Positions 36,034-44,836 of a stretch of DNA of 64,000 bases are shown here, in pieces. The translations under genes and the position numbers were made by a program. The notes below the pieces were generated by a model that ran no database searches, had not been told where the DNA came from, and was given only the letters and a program-made list of their open reading frames with translations. The DNA is from Parabacteroides merdae ATCC 43184 (GTDB taxonomy: Bacteria > Bacteroidota > Bacteroidia > Bacteroidales > Tannerellaceae), in NCBI RefSeq assembly GCF_025151215.1, contig NZ_CP102286.1, forward strand, positions 1,302,001 to 1,366,000. Reading direction: 5' to 3'. Position 1 is the first letter of the stretch, and every line of letters begins with the position of its first letter.

Positions 36034-36110
36034 GGCCGCGTAGCTCAACTGAATAGAGTAGCTGACTACGGATCAGCCGGTTACAGGTTTGAATCCTGTC
36101 GCGGTCACCA
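36034..36110 (+). tRNA. tRNA-Arg (anticodon ACG), copy 1
   Basis: Cloverleaf by eye: acceptor GGCCGCG pairs with CGCGGTC, anticodon stem GCTGA/TCAGC, loop CTACGGA with anticodon ACG (A34 read as inosine, CGN codons), T loop TTTGAAT, discriminator A and encoded CCA. 77 nt. Confidence 0.93.
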
Positions 36111-36143
36111 TTTCAAGATGAAGTTTAAACGAAAATGAAGATT

Positions 36144-36220
36144 GGCCGCGTAGCTCAACTGAATAGAGTAGCTGACTACGGATCAGCCGGTTACAGGTTT
36201 GAATCCTGTCGCGGTCACCA
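36144..36220 (+). tRNA. tRNA-Arg (anticodon ACG), copy 2
   Basis: Identical in sequence to copy 1, including the encoded CCA, and separated from it by a 33-nt spacer that resembles the next one, so the whole unit of about 110 bp was duplicated. Confidence 0.93.
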
Positions 36221-36255
36221 TTTTAAGATAAAGTTTAAACGAAAATATAAAGATT

Positions 36256-36329
36256 GGCCGCGTAGCTCAACTGAATAGAGTAGCTGACTACGGATCAGCC
36301 GGTTACAGGTTTGAATCCTGTCGCGGTCA
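36256..36329 (+). tRNA. tRNA-Arg (anticodon ACG), copy 3, without encoded CCA
   Basis: Body identical to copies 1 and 2 through the discriminator A (36329), but the next bases are CAA instead of CCA, running straight into the terminator stem. CCA must be added by the nucleotidyltransferase. Preceded by a 35-nt spacer. Confidence 0.92.
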
Positions 36330-36331
36330 CA

Positions 36332-36368
36332 AAAAAGAGAATGTTATTAATTAACATTCTCTTTTTGT
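36332..36368 (+). terminator. terminator of the tRNA cluster
   Basis: 15-bp perfect stem AAAAAGAGAATGTTA (36332-36346) with 36352-36366, 5-nt loop, T-rich on both strands; it may also serve the convergent small gene. Confidence 0.9.
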
Positions 36369-36378
36369 TTTTGAAAAA

Positions 36379-36600
36379 TCATAAAAGTTCACTCTGCCCT
36401 TCACTATTTCCTGTTCCTGCATTCTTTTGCGCATCCATAAACTCCTGATGCAATTCATAGAGCAAGTCGATATCTTGTATGTCTTTCACCCCCAATATTT
36501 CCTGCATTAAGGCAACCTTCCCGTTTTCAGCGTCCGTGTACGACATCATACTTTTCATGTTTTTTAGATTATTTGAATTTATATTCTTCATATACCTCAA
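36379..36600 (-). CDS. small hypothetical protein
   Basis: A 73-residue reading frame, unrecognised. The N-terminus is rich in Asn, Lys and Met (several alternative ATGs: residues 4, 15, 18 and 19), the middle looks like a short amphipathic helical region (GKVALMQEILGVKDIQDIDL), and the end is Gly/Ser/Glu-rich. It sits between the tRNA terminator and a decayed nitroreductase. The helix pattern favours a real gene; nothing else supports it. Confidence 0.4.
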   Translation of the reverse strand: MRYMKNINSNNLKNMKSMMSYTDAENGKVALMQEILGVKDIQDIDLLYELHQEFMDAQKNAGTGNSEGQSELL

Positions 36601-36685
36601 CTAAACAGTCTTGTTTTTTACATTGTTCACAAACTGCTGATATTTTTTCACTTCAATTATTCTGCTGTCACTCTGAGTAGAAATA

Positions 36686-37102
36686 TCAAATTAGCAATGT
36701 CTCAATTTTCTTACGGGAAGAATAAGGAACTGGCTTTGCATAACCTATTCTGAGTATCAAGACTGGGAATTCCCTATTGATCGGCAACCTATCTTGTAAG
36801 GCAGAAGCTAACGTCGTAATCTCACATGGCTGATTCAGAAATGCATAAGAAATCCCAATCTCGGCAGCTTTCAATAAAAACGTGAGAGTTCACCTTACGT
36901 CAATACATTCTTTAAACGTATTCTGTAGCTACGATTTGTCTGCCGTTTCTCTATTTGGTAGAATAAAATATCTTCAATCATAATAGCATTATCAGCAATG
37001 CGAAATTTCCAAGGTTGCGTGTTATGTCCCGAAGGCATTAGAAACATAACTCGCTATTTGTTTTCTGTAAAAATCGTAAGCCATCGTAATCGATAAATTC
37101 AT
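36686..37102 (-). pseudogene. decayed nitroreductase-family gene
   Basis: Minus-strand fragments in different frames rebuild a shortened nitroreductase: an N-terminal piece from ATG 37102 (FYRKQIASY), then after a frameshift MPSGHNTQPWKFRIADNAI and KRQTNRSY, then after stops MKAAEIGISYAFLNQPCE and PVLILRIGYAKPVPYSSRK. The FMN-binding SGHNTQPW and C-terminal LRIGYA..PYS motifs identify the family. Much of the middle is missing, so it cannot be functional. Confidence 0.78.
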
Positions 37103-37130
37103 ATCTTCGCAAAAATAAACTTTCATAAAA

Positions 37131-38186
37131 ATGGAAAAGATAAAAACAGGATTGGCAGCCTTCGGCATGTCTGGACAAATATTCCACGCCCCATTTATCA
37201 GTACAAACCCAGCTTTCTGCCTGACAGCAATCACGGAGCGCAATAAGAATCTGTCGAAAGAGCGTTATCCTTCAGCCCGTATTGTGCGCAGTTTTGAAGA
37301 GCTCGTTGCTTTGGATGAGCTGGAACTGGTCGTTATCAATACGCCAGACAGTACGCATTACGAGTATACACGGAAAGCACTGGAGGCAGGAAAAAATGTG
37401 ATTGTCGAAAAACCTTTCACGGCAACAGCAGAGCAAGGACAGGAATTAGTCGACCTCGCTCGGTCCAAAGGCCTGGCTATAAGCGTATATCAGAACAGGC
37501 GTTGGGATTCGGATTTCCTTACAGTTCGGGAAATACTGAATAAAGGGCTGTTGGGACGTCTTGTTGAGTTCGAGTCAACTTTCCCTCGCTATCGCAACTT
37601 TATAAAACCGGGAACATGGAAGGAAACCGGAGAGTTGGGCGGCGGCTTGACCTATAACCTAGGGGCTCATATAATCGACCAAGCTGTTCAATTGTTAGGT
37701 GTGCCAGATGCGGTTTTCGCCGATATCGACACCATTCGTACAGGCGGCATGGTAGATGATTATTTCGTGATCCATCTACTTCGTCCGTCTAAGGCGCCAC
37801 GTGTCAAAGTCACCCTGAAATCCAGCTATCTGATGTGCGAACCAGAACCCCGTTTCATCTTACACGGTACGGAAGGCTCATTCGTCAAATACGGCCTGGA
37901 CCGTCAGGAAGCGGATCTGAATGACGGACAAATGCCCGGTACTCCCTACTGGGGAGTTGAAGACGAAAGTACCTGGGGACTTCTTCACACAGAGAAAGAC
38001 GGCAACGTCGTCCATTACAAATATCCCAGTCTTGCCGGAAATTATGCAGGATTTTACGACAACATCTACCGTCATCTCCGCCACGGAGAACCGCTCTTGA
38101 CGGATGCCGCCGACGTATTGCTTGTCATCCGCCTGATCGAGGCAGCCTGGAAAAGCAGTAAAGAAGGAAATGTGGTGAAGTTATAA
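37131..38186 (+). CDS. Gfo/Idh/MocA-family oxidoreductase
   Basis: NAD(P)-dependent sugar or polyol oxidoreductase of unknown substrate. The 351-residue protein has a Rossmann fold beginning KTGLAAFGMSGQIFHAPF (about 5-22), the EKPFTAT motif holding the catalytic-family Lys (about 98), and the alpha/beta C-terminal domain with GGLTYNLGAHIIDQAVQLLG, where the His matches the active-site region. Followed about 108 bp later by glyA, which has its own -7 box, so it is probably monocistronic. Confidence 0.88.
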   Translation: MEKIKTGLAAFGMSGQIFHAPFISTNPAFCLTAITERNKNLSKERYPSARIVRSFEELVALDELELVVINTPDSTHYEYTRKALEAGKNVIVEKPFTATAEQGQELVDLARSKGLAISVYQNRRWDSDFLTVREILNKGLLGRLVEFESTFPRYRNFIKPGTWKETGELGGGLTYNLGAHIIDQAVQLLGVPDAVFADIDTIRTGGMVDDYFVIHLLRPSKAPRVKVTLKSSYLMCEPEPRFILHGTEGSFVKYGLDRQEADLNDGQMPGTPYWGVEDESTWGLLHTEKDGNVVHYKYPSLAGNYAGFYDNIYRHLRHGEPLLTDAADVLLVIRLIEAAWKSSKEGNVVKL

Positions 38187-38229
38187 GGATATTTCGATAT
38201 TATTTATCCCTGCTATAGATTTTTTATCG

Positions 38230-38237
38230 TAAATTTG
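38230..38237 (+). promoter_or_regulatory. -7 box of glyA
   Basis: TAAATTTG, 58 bp before the ATG; the leader contains a short C4/G4 pairing (near 38245-38266). No -33 TTG at 19 nt. Confidence 0.5.
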
Positions 38238-38294
38238 CCAACGATCCCCCCAAAAGAAGAAGGGGACTCATTGCAATAACCAATTTTACATGTA

Positions 38295-39575
38295 ATGAAA
38301 AGAGACAATATCATTTTCGACATCATTGAGAAGGAACATCAGCGCCAACTGAAAGGTATTGAACTGATTGCTTCCGAAAACTTTGTCAGCGACCAGGTGA
38401 TGCAAGCCATGGGTAGCTGTCTGACCAACAAATACGCAGAAGGATATCCCGGTAAGCGCTATTATGGAGGTTGCGAAGTAGTAGACCAGAGCGAAACTAT
38501 CGCCATCGAACGGTTGAAACAGATTTTCAATGCAGAGTGGGCCAACGTACAACCGCATTCAGGAGCACAGGCTAACGCAGCCGTATTTCTGGCAGTCCTG
38601 AATCCCGGCGATACATTCTTAGGCCTAAACCTGGCACACGGTGGCCACCTTTCTCACGGTTCTCCTGTAAACAGTTCTGGTATTTTATACCACGCTACAG
38701 AATATAATGTAAAAGAAGACACCGGTCGTGTAGACTACGACCAGATGGAAGAAGTCGCTTTACGAGAAAAACCGAAATTGATCGTAGGTGGCGGTTCCGC
38801 TTATTCCCGTGAGTGGGACTACAAACGGATGCGTGAAATAGCCGACAAGGTCGGTGCCCTTCTGATGATCGATATGGCTCACCCTGCCGGACTGATCGCA
38901 GCCGGACTACTGAATAACCCGCTGGAATATGCCCATATTGTAACTTCCACAACCCACAAGACCTTGCGCGGTCCGCGTGGCGGCATCATCCTGTTAGGTA
39001 AGGATTTCGAGAATCCCTGGGGCAAGAAGACACCGAAGGGAGAGATCAAGAAGATGTCCCAACTGCTGGATTCCGCCGTATTCCCAGGCATACAGGGCGG
39101 TCCGCTGGAACACGTGATCGCCGCCAAAGCCGTGGCCTTCGGCGAAGCGCTGGAACCGGAATACAAGACCTACCAGGCTCAGGTAAAAGCCAATGCGGCT
39201 GCTATGGCAAAAGCATTCATGGACAAAGGTTACAAGATCATCTCCGACGGTACGGACAACCACAGCATGTTGATCGACCTGCGCAAGAAGTTCCCCGAAC
39301 TGACCGGCAAGGTGGCAGAAAAGGCATTGGTAGCCGCCGATATCACCGTAAACAAGAATATGGTTCCGTTCGACAGCCGTTCGGCATTCCAGACTTCCGG
39401 CATCCGTGTCGGAACTCCGGCTATCACGACCCGCGGCGCTAAAGAACCGCTGATGGCCGAGATCGTCGAACTGATCGACACTGTACTGGCAGCACCCGAA
39501 TGCGACAAGACTATCACGGCTGTTCGCGAAAAAGTGAACGGCATCATGAAGGAATATCCTATCTTCGCTTGGTAA
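38295..39575 (+). CDS. glyA: serine hydroxymethyltransferase
   Basis: Interconverts serine and glycine with tetrahydrofolate; source of one-carbon units. The 426-residue PLP enzyme shows [10 protein letters not shown] at the N-terminus, [11 protein letters not shown], and the PLP lysine K222 in [15 protein letters not shown]. Length is normal. A 19-bp perfect inverted repeat follows the stop. Confidence 0.96.
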   Translation: MKRDNIIFDIIEKEHQRQLKGIELIASENFVSDQVMQAMGSCLTNKYAEGYPGKRYYGGCEVVDQSETIAIERLKQIFNAEWANVQPHSGAQANAAVFLAVLNPGDTFLGLNLAHGGHLSHGSPVNSSGILYHATEYNVKEDTGRVDYDQMEEVALREKPKLIVGGGSAYSREWDYKRMREIADKVGALLMIDMAHPAGLIAAGLLNNPLEYAHIVTSTTHKTLRGPRGGIILLGKDFENPWGKKTPKGEIKKMSQLLDSAVFPGIQGGPLEHVIAAKAVAFGEALEPEYKTYQAQVKANAAAMAKAFMDKGYKIISDGTDNHSMLIDLRKKFPELTGKVAEKALVAADITVNKNMVPFDSRSAFQTSGIRVGTPAITTRGAKEPLMAEIVELIDTVLAAPECDKTITAVREKVNGIMKEYPIFAW

Positions 39576-39583
39576 CACTATAG

Positions 39584-39648
39584 ATTTATGATTTTTGATT
39601 TATGATTTATGCGGCACGGAAATAAATCGTAAATCAAAAATCATAAAT
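39584..39648 (+). terminator. long inverted repeat after glyA
   Basis: 19-bp perfect arms (39584-39602 ATTTATGATTTTTGATTTA with 39630-39648) around a 27-nt loop, 8 bp past the glyA stop. Very AT-rich, so weak as a classical terminator; it may be a repeat with another role. Confidence 0.55.
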
Positions 39649-39691
39649 TTCTTCCTTCTTTCTAAATCAATCAAATTACATAAATTCCAAA

Positions 39692-42040
39692 ATGAAAACT
39701 TTTTTATCACTTTGTGCCGGCGCAGCATTTTGTATCCTTGCGTCGTGCAGCGAAGGGCCAACTAAACAGATGCCTTACAACCAGGGCATCAATGTAATCC
39801 CGACGCCGGTAAGCCTCGTCCAGAACGAGGGTAGTTTTAAACTAAGCAAAAACACAGCCTTCTCCGCCTCCACTCCGGAAGCTAAAACTGTTGCCGAATA
39901 TTTTGCCGCCCAGATGAATCTTGCCACCGGTTACCAGATAACGGTCAGTGACAAGGCCGCCTCAAACGGCATTGCACTGGCGATCGACGAGGCACTGGAT
40001 GTAAACGACGAAGGCTACACGCTGGATGTCACTCCGCAAGGCGTGACGGTTAAGGCTAAGACCCCGCAAGGCTTGTTCTACGGCATGCAAACGTTCATGC
40101 AGTTGCTTCCAGCCGAGATCCAAAGCCCGGCAGTCGTAAACGGTATCGCCTGGACTGCATCCTGCGTGACAGTGAAAGACGAACCGCGTTTCGAATATCG
40201 CGGCATCATGCTGGATCCTTGCCGTCATTTCATCCCGGTAGAGAACGTAAAGAAACATCTCGACGTATTAGCTTTGTTCAAGATCAACCGCATGCATTGG
40301 CATCTGACGGACGACCAGGGCTGGCGTATCGAAATCAAGAAATACCCAAAACTGACAGAAGTCGGTTCCAAACGCATAGATGGCGAAGGAACGGAATATA
40401 GCGGTTTTTATACGCAAGACCAAATCAAGGAAGTGGTAAAATATGCAGCAGACCGTTTTATCACGATCGTTCCTGAAATCGAACTTCCGGGACACGAGTT
40501 GGCTGCAATCTCCGCATATCCCGAATTGTCTTGCAAGGGCGAACCGACCACCCCGCGTATCATCTGGGGGGTAGAAGACATCGTATTGTGTGCCGGAAAG
40601 GAAAAACCGTTCGAGCTCCTGCAGGATGTTTTCGACGAAGTCGCACCTCTTTTCCCCGGCGAATATATCCATATCGGTGGTGACGAATGCCCGAAATCAA
40701 GCTGGAAAGAATGCCCGCTCTGCCAGAAGCGCATCCGCGAGGAAGGTCTGAAAGCCGACAAGAACCATTCTGCCGAAGAAAAGCTGCAGAGCTATTTCGT
40801 TCAGCGCATGGAGAAATACCTGTCCGAAAAGCATGGTAAAAAGATCATCGGATGGGATGAAATCCTCGAAGGCGGCCTCGCTCCTTCCGCAACCGTCATG
40901 TCTTGGCGTGGTGAAGAAGGCGGTATCGCTGCTGCAAACATGGGACATGAAGCGATCATGACTCCAGGAAGCGGTGGCATGTACATTGACCAATTCCAAG
41001 GTGATCCGAAGATCGAACCGGTTTCTATCGGCGGTTACGATCCGTTATCAAAAGTGTATGCATACAACCCGATACCCGATACTTTGGTCGCTACCGGAAA
41101 AGCTAATTTGATCAAGGGGGTACAAACAAACCTGTGGTCCGAATATATGTACAACACAGACCTGCTGGAATACCGCGCCTACCCGCGTGTGCTGGCATTG
41201 GCTGAAATCGGCTGGACTCCATTGGCACGCAAGGATTATAAAGACTTCGAACGTCGCTTGGATAATGCTTTGGTCCGTCTGGATGAACTGAACATCAACT
41301 ACCATATCCCGCAACCGGAGCAACCGAACGGCTCATGCGATTTTGTCGCTTTCACCGACAAGGCTTCTCTGGAATTCAAGACTACCCGTCCGGTCAAGGT
41401 GGTTTATACGATCGACGGAACCGAACCGACTCCGGAATCAACCGCCTATTCCGCTCCGATCGAATTCACGGAATCCGGCGTTCTGAAGATCCGTTCCGTA
41501 TTGCCTTCCGGCAAGATGAGTAAGACTCGTACGATCACGGTTGAAAAGCAAGCTTTGGCCCCCGCTAAAGAGGTTGCCAAAACTACTCCAGGATTGGAAA
41601 TGCAAGTGACCGACGGCATGTTTTTGAATTCTTCCAAACTGGGAGACGTAAAAGAATGGAAGAAATCGGTTATCAAGGATTTGCGTGAAATCACCAGTGT
41701 TGTCAAGTCAAGCGAATCTATGCGCGGTGTCAAACAATATGCTGCCATAGCAACTGGTTACGTCAACATCCCTGAAGATGGCGTTTACTACATTTCTTCC
41801 GACAACGAAGAAGTATGGATCGACGGCAAATTGTTAGTGAACAATGCAGGTGAAGTGAAACGCTTCTCCCGCCACGACAGTTCGGCTGCATTGTCGAAAG
41901 GCTTGCATGAAATCAAGGTGGTATTCTTAGGACATATCATTGGCGGCTGGCCCTCAAACTGGAACGATGGCAGCGTGAAACTTCGCAAAGCCGACTCCGA
42001 CAAGTTTGTCAAGATCACTCCTGAAATGTTAGTCCATTAA
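39692..42040 (+). CDS. GH20 beta-N-acetylhexosaminidase lipoprotein
   Basis: Releases terminal GlcNAc/GalNAc from host or bacterial glycans. The 782-residue protein has a lipoprotein signal (LASC, Cys19), an N-terminal GH20b domain (about 33-165), the catalytic barrel with HIGGDECPKSSW (D331-E332 pair), and C-terminal extensions: a FN3/chitobiase-like segment (about 555-625) and a PA14-like domain (about 640-780: YVNIPEDGVYYISSDNEEVWIDG). Lipidation places it at an envelope membrane, likely the outer membrane. It is convergent with GH51. Confidence 0.93.
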   Translation: MKTFLSLCAGAAFCILASCSEGPTKQMPYNQGINVIPTPVSLVQNEGSFKLSKNTAFSASTPEAKTVAEYFAAQMNLATGYQITVSDKAASNGIALAIDEALDVNDEGYTLDVTPQGVTVKAKTPQGLFYGMQTFMQLLPAEIQSPAVVNGIAWTASCVTVKDEPRFEYRGIMLDPCRHFIPVENVKKHLDVLALFKINRMHWHLTDDQGWRIEIKKYPKLTEVGSKRIDGEGTEYSGFYTQDQIKEVVKYAADRFITIVPEIELPGHELAAISAYPELSCKGEPTTPRIIWGVEDIVLCAGKEKPFELLQDVFDEVAPLFPGEYIHIGGDECPKSSWKECPLCQKRIREEGLKADKNHSAEEKLQSYFVQRMEKYLSEKHGKKIIGWDEILEGGLAPSATVMSWRGEEGGIAAANMGHEAIMTPGSGGMYIDQFQGDPKIEPVSIGGYDPLSKVYAYNPIPDTLVATGKANLIKGVQTNLWSEYMYNTDLLEYRAYPRVLALAEIGWTPLARKDYKDFERRLDNALVRLDELNINYHIPQPEQPNGSCDFVAFTDKASLEFKTTRPVKVVYTIDGTEPTPESTAYSAPIEFTESGVLKIRSVLPSGKMSKTRTITVEKQALAPAKEVAKTTPGLEMQVTDGMFLNSSKLGDVKEWKKSVIKDLREITSVVKSSESMRGVKQYAAIATGYVNIPEDGVYYISSDNEEVWIDGKLLVNNAGEVKRFSRHDSSAALSKGLHEIKVVFLGHIIGGWPSNWNDGSVKLRKADSDKFVKITPEMLVH

Positions 42041-42061
42041 TCAATGCGATACTAAACGGAA

Positions 42062-42095
42062 AAAGGCTGCTTCATTACTGAGGTAGCCTTTATTA
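42062..42095 (+). terminator. terminator after the GH20 gene
   Basis: AAAGGCT (42062-42068) pairs with AGCCTTT (42085-42091), with additional pairs inside, followed by ATTATTT. 22 bp past the stop. Confidence 0.65.
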
Positions 42096-42099
42096 TTTC

Positions 42100-42175
42100 A
42101 TCCGGCAGGCATCCGGCAGTCAATGGATCGGCATCGGTTGGACGCGCGACCGGCATCGGTTTTGAATCCGATGCC
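42100..42175. repeat. GC-rich ATCCGG/GGCATCGG repeats between convergent genes
   Basis: Contains GCATCCGGCA twice (about 42098-42120), GGCATCGG at 42130 and 42152, and the complement CCGATGCC at 42168-42175, giving an 8-bp hairpin with loop TTTTGAAT. It lies 11 bp from the GH51 stop and may end that transcript. Confidence 0.55.
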
Positions 42176-42185
42176 AGTCGCCCTG

Positions 42186-44636
42186 TCAGTCGATCTTCAA
42201 TTTCATTATCGTAATCGAGTTGGGAGGGAAATTGTACACTTTGGAACCGCTCAACGAGAAGGATATTTCTTTTGTCTCCGGTACGACCACGCCGGGGTGG
42301 TCGTAAGTGTTACGCGCTTCGGGATCTCCTGTGAGCTGAATAATTTCCGCCGTATTTTTGACACTGACGCCTTGCAGGTTCAACTCCGTCTTCTCTTCGT
42401 GCTGAGTCGTATTGATCACCTTCAGTATAATCGTATGAGCCTCCTTATCCAACGCCGCAGTAGAAACCAATGAAGGTATGCCGGGAAGTATCGTCTCATG
42501 AACCAGCGTGTCATTCACAAAACAACCGATTTGTTCGCCTTTGCAAGCGATCTTCACGTTATACCAACGATTACTTTGGAACGGATAAAGAACAGGTGTA
42601 CGTAACGTATCCCTCACACCTCCCGCCTGGCGATAGAACTCTACAACACCAGAACCAATCGTCAACCCGATATAGTCATTTCGTTCTCCAGACAGCCCGT
42701 TGTCACGCACACGGAATTGGACTTGCCCGCTCCCCTTCGTCCGCCTGATATCCGCCGAGAACGTATAGTCATAGGCAGACGGATCGCCTAAAAGGATATA
42801 GTTCCACCTGTTTGCAACCGGCGTCAACGTACCCTGTCCGACCGTCCAGCCTCCGGTCATGACAGCCCCTTCCGTAACCGGCGAATTGTCTATTTTCACC
42901 TCCTTGAATTCATAGCTGTTATCGAACATTTCGATACCGGCGCGTCCGAAGGTCACCTGGGGTTTCTGATAGGTGCGGACTTCGGTCTTCAGCACTTCGT
43001 CTCCCCTATTGCTGCTAAACATTTGCAACAGATAGTAAGAAGGAGAAAGAGCAATCTGTTCACCGTCAAAAAAGATGACCGGATAACGTTCTATTTTGTA
43101 TTTTGTATTTCCCAAAACAGGGGCATAAGCCAAACACCTCACAATCTCCTGTCCGTTTTCTACCCCTGCAAGAAAGCAAGCCTCCCCAATAGCCGCCCGC
43201 AAACTTCCGGGAGCTGCCCCACCGGACAAGCCGAACTCTCCGATAAAGACAGGAGGCATCCGGCGCGTATACTGTCCGGCAACAAAACGGTTGTGATTAG
43301 AGATCAAAAATGATTCGCTCGAATAAAAATGAGTATCTGACCATTCATTTCTGTTCTTTCCTCTTATGTCGGAACTGCTTATCACCATAACCTCCGGATA
43401 AGCCTCTTGGATCGCTTTTTTAAACAACTCGAAACGCTTCGTATATTCTAGTCCGTAATTTTCACTGCCGATCTCCACATACTTCAAATCAAAAGGTTCC
43501 GGATGTCCGTGACTAGCTCGCAAAGTTCCCAGAATGGAATCGGCCGGTTCATTAGCATAAGCGATGGCATCCAAGGCATCTTGTACTAGTTTCCCCATTG
43601 CCGTTATGTCTTCATAACGCGGACGACGACTTTGATTGGTCACACCGCTATTAATGACATAGACCGGTTCAGCATCCAAATCTTCACACATCTGGAGATA
43701 TTCATGATAGCCGATGCCGTTCGTCGTACCGTATGCCCACACATTCCAAAAATGTTTGCGTTCGGCAATGTCTCCTACGGTTTCACGCCAGACCGGATAG
43801 GTTCCCGCCGTATACCCTTCTACAAAACTTCCACCGGGGAAGCGAATGAAAGCAGGTTTCAATGCTGCAATCAGTTCCATCAGTTCCGGACGTAATCCAT
43901 TCGGACGGCCTTTCCATGTATTTTGCGGAAACAGAGAAACAACATCCAGCCAGAAAACAGCCGAACTGTCAGTCGTTATCGTCAACACGGCTTTATTCGT
44001 ATTCGAGGTTGCGGTAAAAGTGTGCTTGTACTTCCTCCACTCATAAGCTGGTGCTACCCGAAAAACTTCGCTTAGGGCCGTTTTTCCAGTAGAATCGGCC
44101 AAAGTCAGACTTACGGTCTTCGAAGCCATAGAGGCTCCTTTCATATAAAAAGACAAATCATATTTCTCACCTTTCCGAAGCGGTATTCCTCCATATCCTT
44201 CGGCAATGACACCTCCTTTTCCTGATTCGGCTGAAGCAGACACCGAAACCAGCAGAGAACGCCGGTTCTTGTCATTAATCAATTCCTTAGTATCGGGATA
44301 CATATAAGACGTCGCAGAAAAGCAACGCCATCCCGGTACCGAATCAGAACGCAGGAAAGGAATAGTCCATCCATTCGGGGTAGTCAGAACCCGGCGGACA
44401 GGGTCGTACGGGCAATTCAAGGGAGGAACTCCATCTTCAAAGCTCCGGTTTTGTATAAGTTCCGCATAAATACCGCCATCCACCGCATGGTTGATTTCCT
44501 CAATGGTCAAACCATATAGTTCCTTGTTAACAGGGACTGTCAAACCATCTCCCTTTACCAGAATAGAGGAGGTTACAGGCATTTCCGGCTGACAGCTGGC
44601 TAATATGAGCGCTAAAAGAACTAAATTCGATTTCAT
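42186..44636 (-). CDS. GH51 alpha-L-arabinofuranosidase lipoprotein
   Basis: Removes L-arabinofuranose side chains from plant polysaccharides. The 816-residue protein has a lipobox LASC (Cys15), an N-terminal carbohydrate-binding-like region (about 75-240: SFYMKG..), the GH51 barrel with acid/base E392 in EIGSENYG and nucleophile E467 in FIGEFGLSGG, and a C-terminal beta-sandwich region with inserted lectin-like fold (about 610-740). Both catalytic Glu are present. No SusC/D pair is nearby. The multi-domain N-terminus is longer than intracellular GH51 enzymes. Confidence 0.9.
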   Translation of the reverse strand: MKSNLVLLALILASCQPEMPVTSSILVKGDGLTVPVNKELYGLTIEEINHAVDGGIYAELIQNRSFEDGVPPLNCPYDPVRRVLTTPNGWTIPFLRSDSVPGWRCFSATSYMYPDTKELINDKNRRSLLVSVSASAESGKGGVIAEGYGGIPLRKGEKYDLSFYMKGASMASKTVSLTLADSTGKTALSEVFRVAPAYEWRKYKHTFTATSNTNKAVLTITTDSSAVFWLDVVSLFPQNTWKGRPNGLRPELMELIAALKPAFIRFPGGSFVEGYTAGTYPVWRETVGDIAERKHFWNVWAYGTTNGIGYHEYLQMCEDLDAEPVYVINSGVTNQSRRPRYEDITAMGKLVQDALDAIAYANEPADSILGTLRASHGHPEPFDLKYVEIGSENYGLEYTKRFELFKKAIQEAYPEVMVISSSDIRGKNRNEWSDTHFYSSESFLISNHNRFVAGQYTRRMPPVFIGEFGLSGGAAPGSLRAAIGEACFLAGVENGQEIVRCLAYAPVLGNTKYKIERYPVIFFDGEQIALSPSYYLLQMFSSNRGDEVLKTEVRTYQKPQVTFGRAGIEMFDNSYEFKEVKIDNSPVTEGAVMTGGWTVGQGTLTPVANRWNYILLGDPSAYDYTFSADIRRTKGSGQVQFRVRDNGLSGERNDYIGLTIGSGVVEFYRQAGGVRDTLRTPVLYPFQSNRWYNVKIACKGEQIGCFVNDTLVHETILPGIPSLVSTAALDKEAHTIILKVINTTQHEEKTELNLQGVSVKNTAEIIQLTGDPEARNTYDHPGVVVPETKEISFSLSGSKVYNFPPNSITIMKLKID

Positions 44637-44785
44637 GGTGCAAACTTAAATAATAATTTTAATAAAAAGCCCCATCTCATCCTATATCAAGCGTTTTAGT
44701 TGGACACATTTAATATATAAAAGAATTATTCTTCAGAAATGGAATTTATTTTAGGGGAAAAGACGATTATGTCGACAGAATTAAA

Positions 44786-44793
44786 TACATTTG
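44786..44793 (+). promoter_or_regulatory. -7 box of the hybrid kinase gene
   Basis: TACATTTG, 43 bp before the ATG at 44837; no TTG at the standard -33 position. Confidence 0.5.
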
Positions 44794-44836
44794 TATCATT
44801 GATAGTATTTGAATATCAAGAAAAGTACAGAATCAA

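Noticed and set aside
38245..38266. Glycine or folate riboswitch before glyA
   Set aside because: Only a short C4/G4 pairing in a leader of under 60 nt; no conserved riboswitch core.
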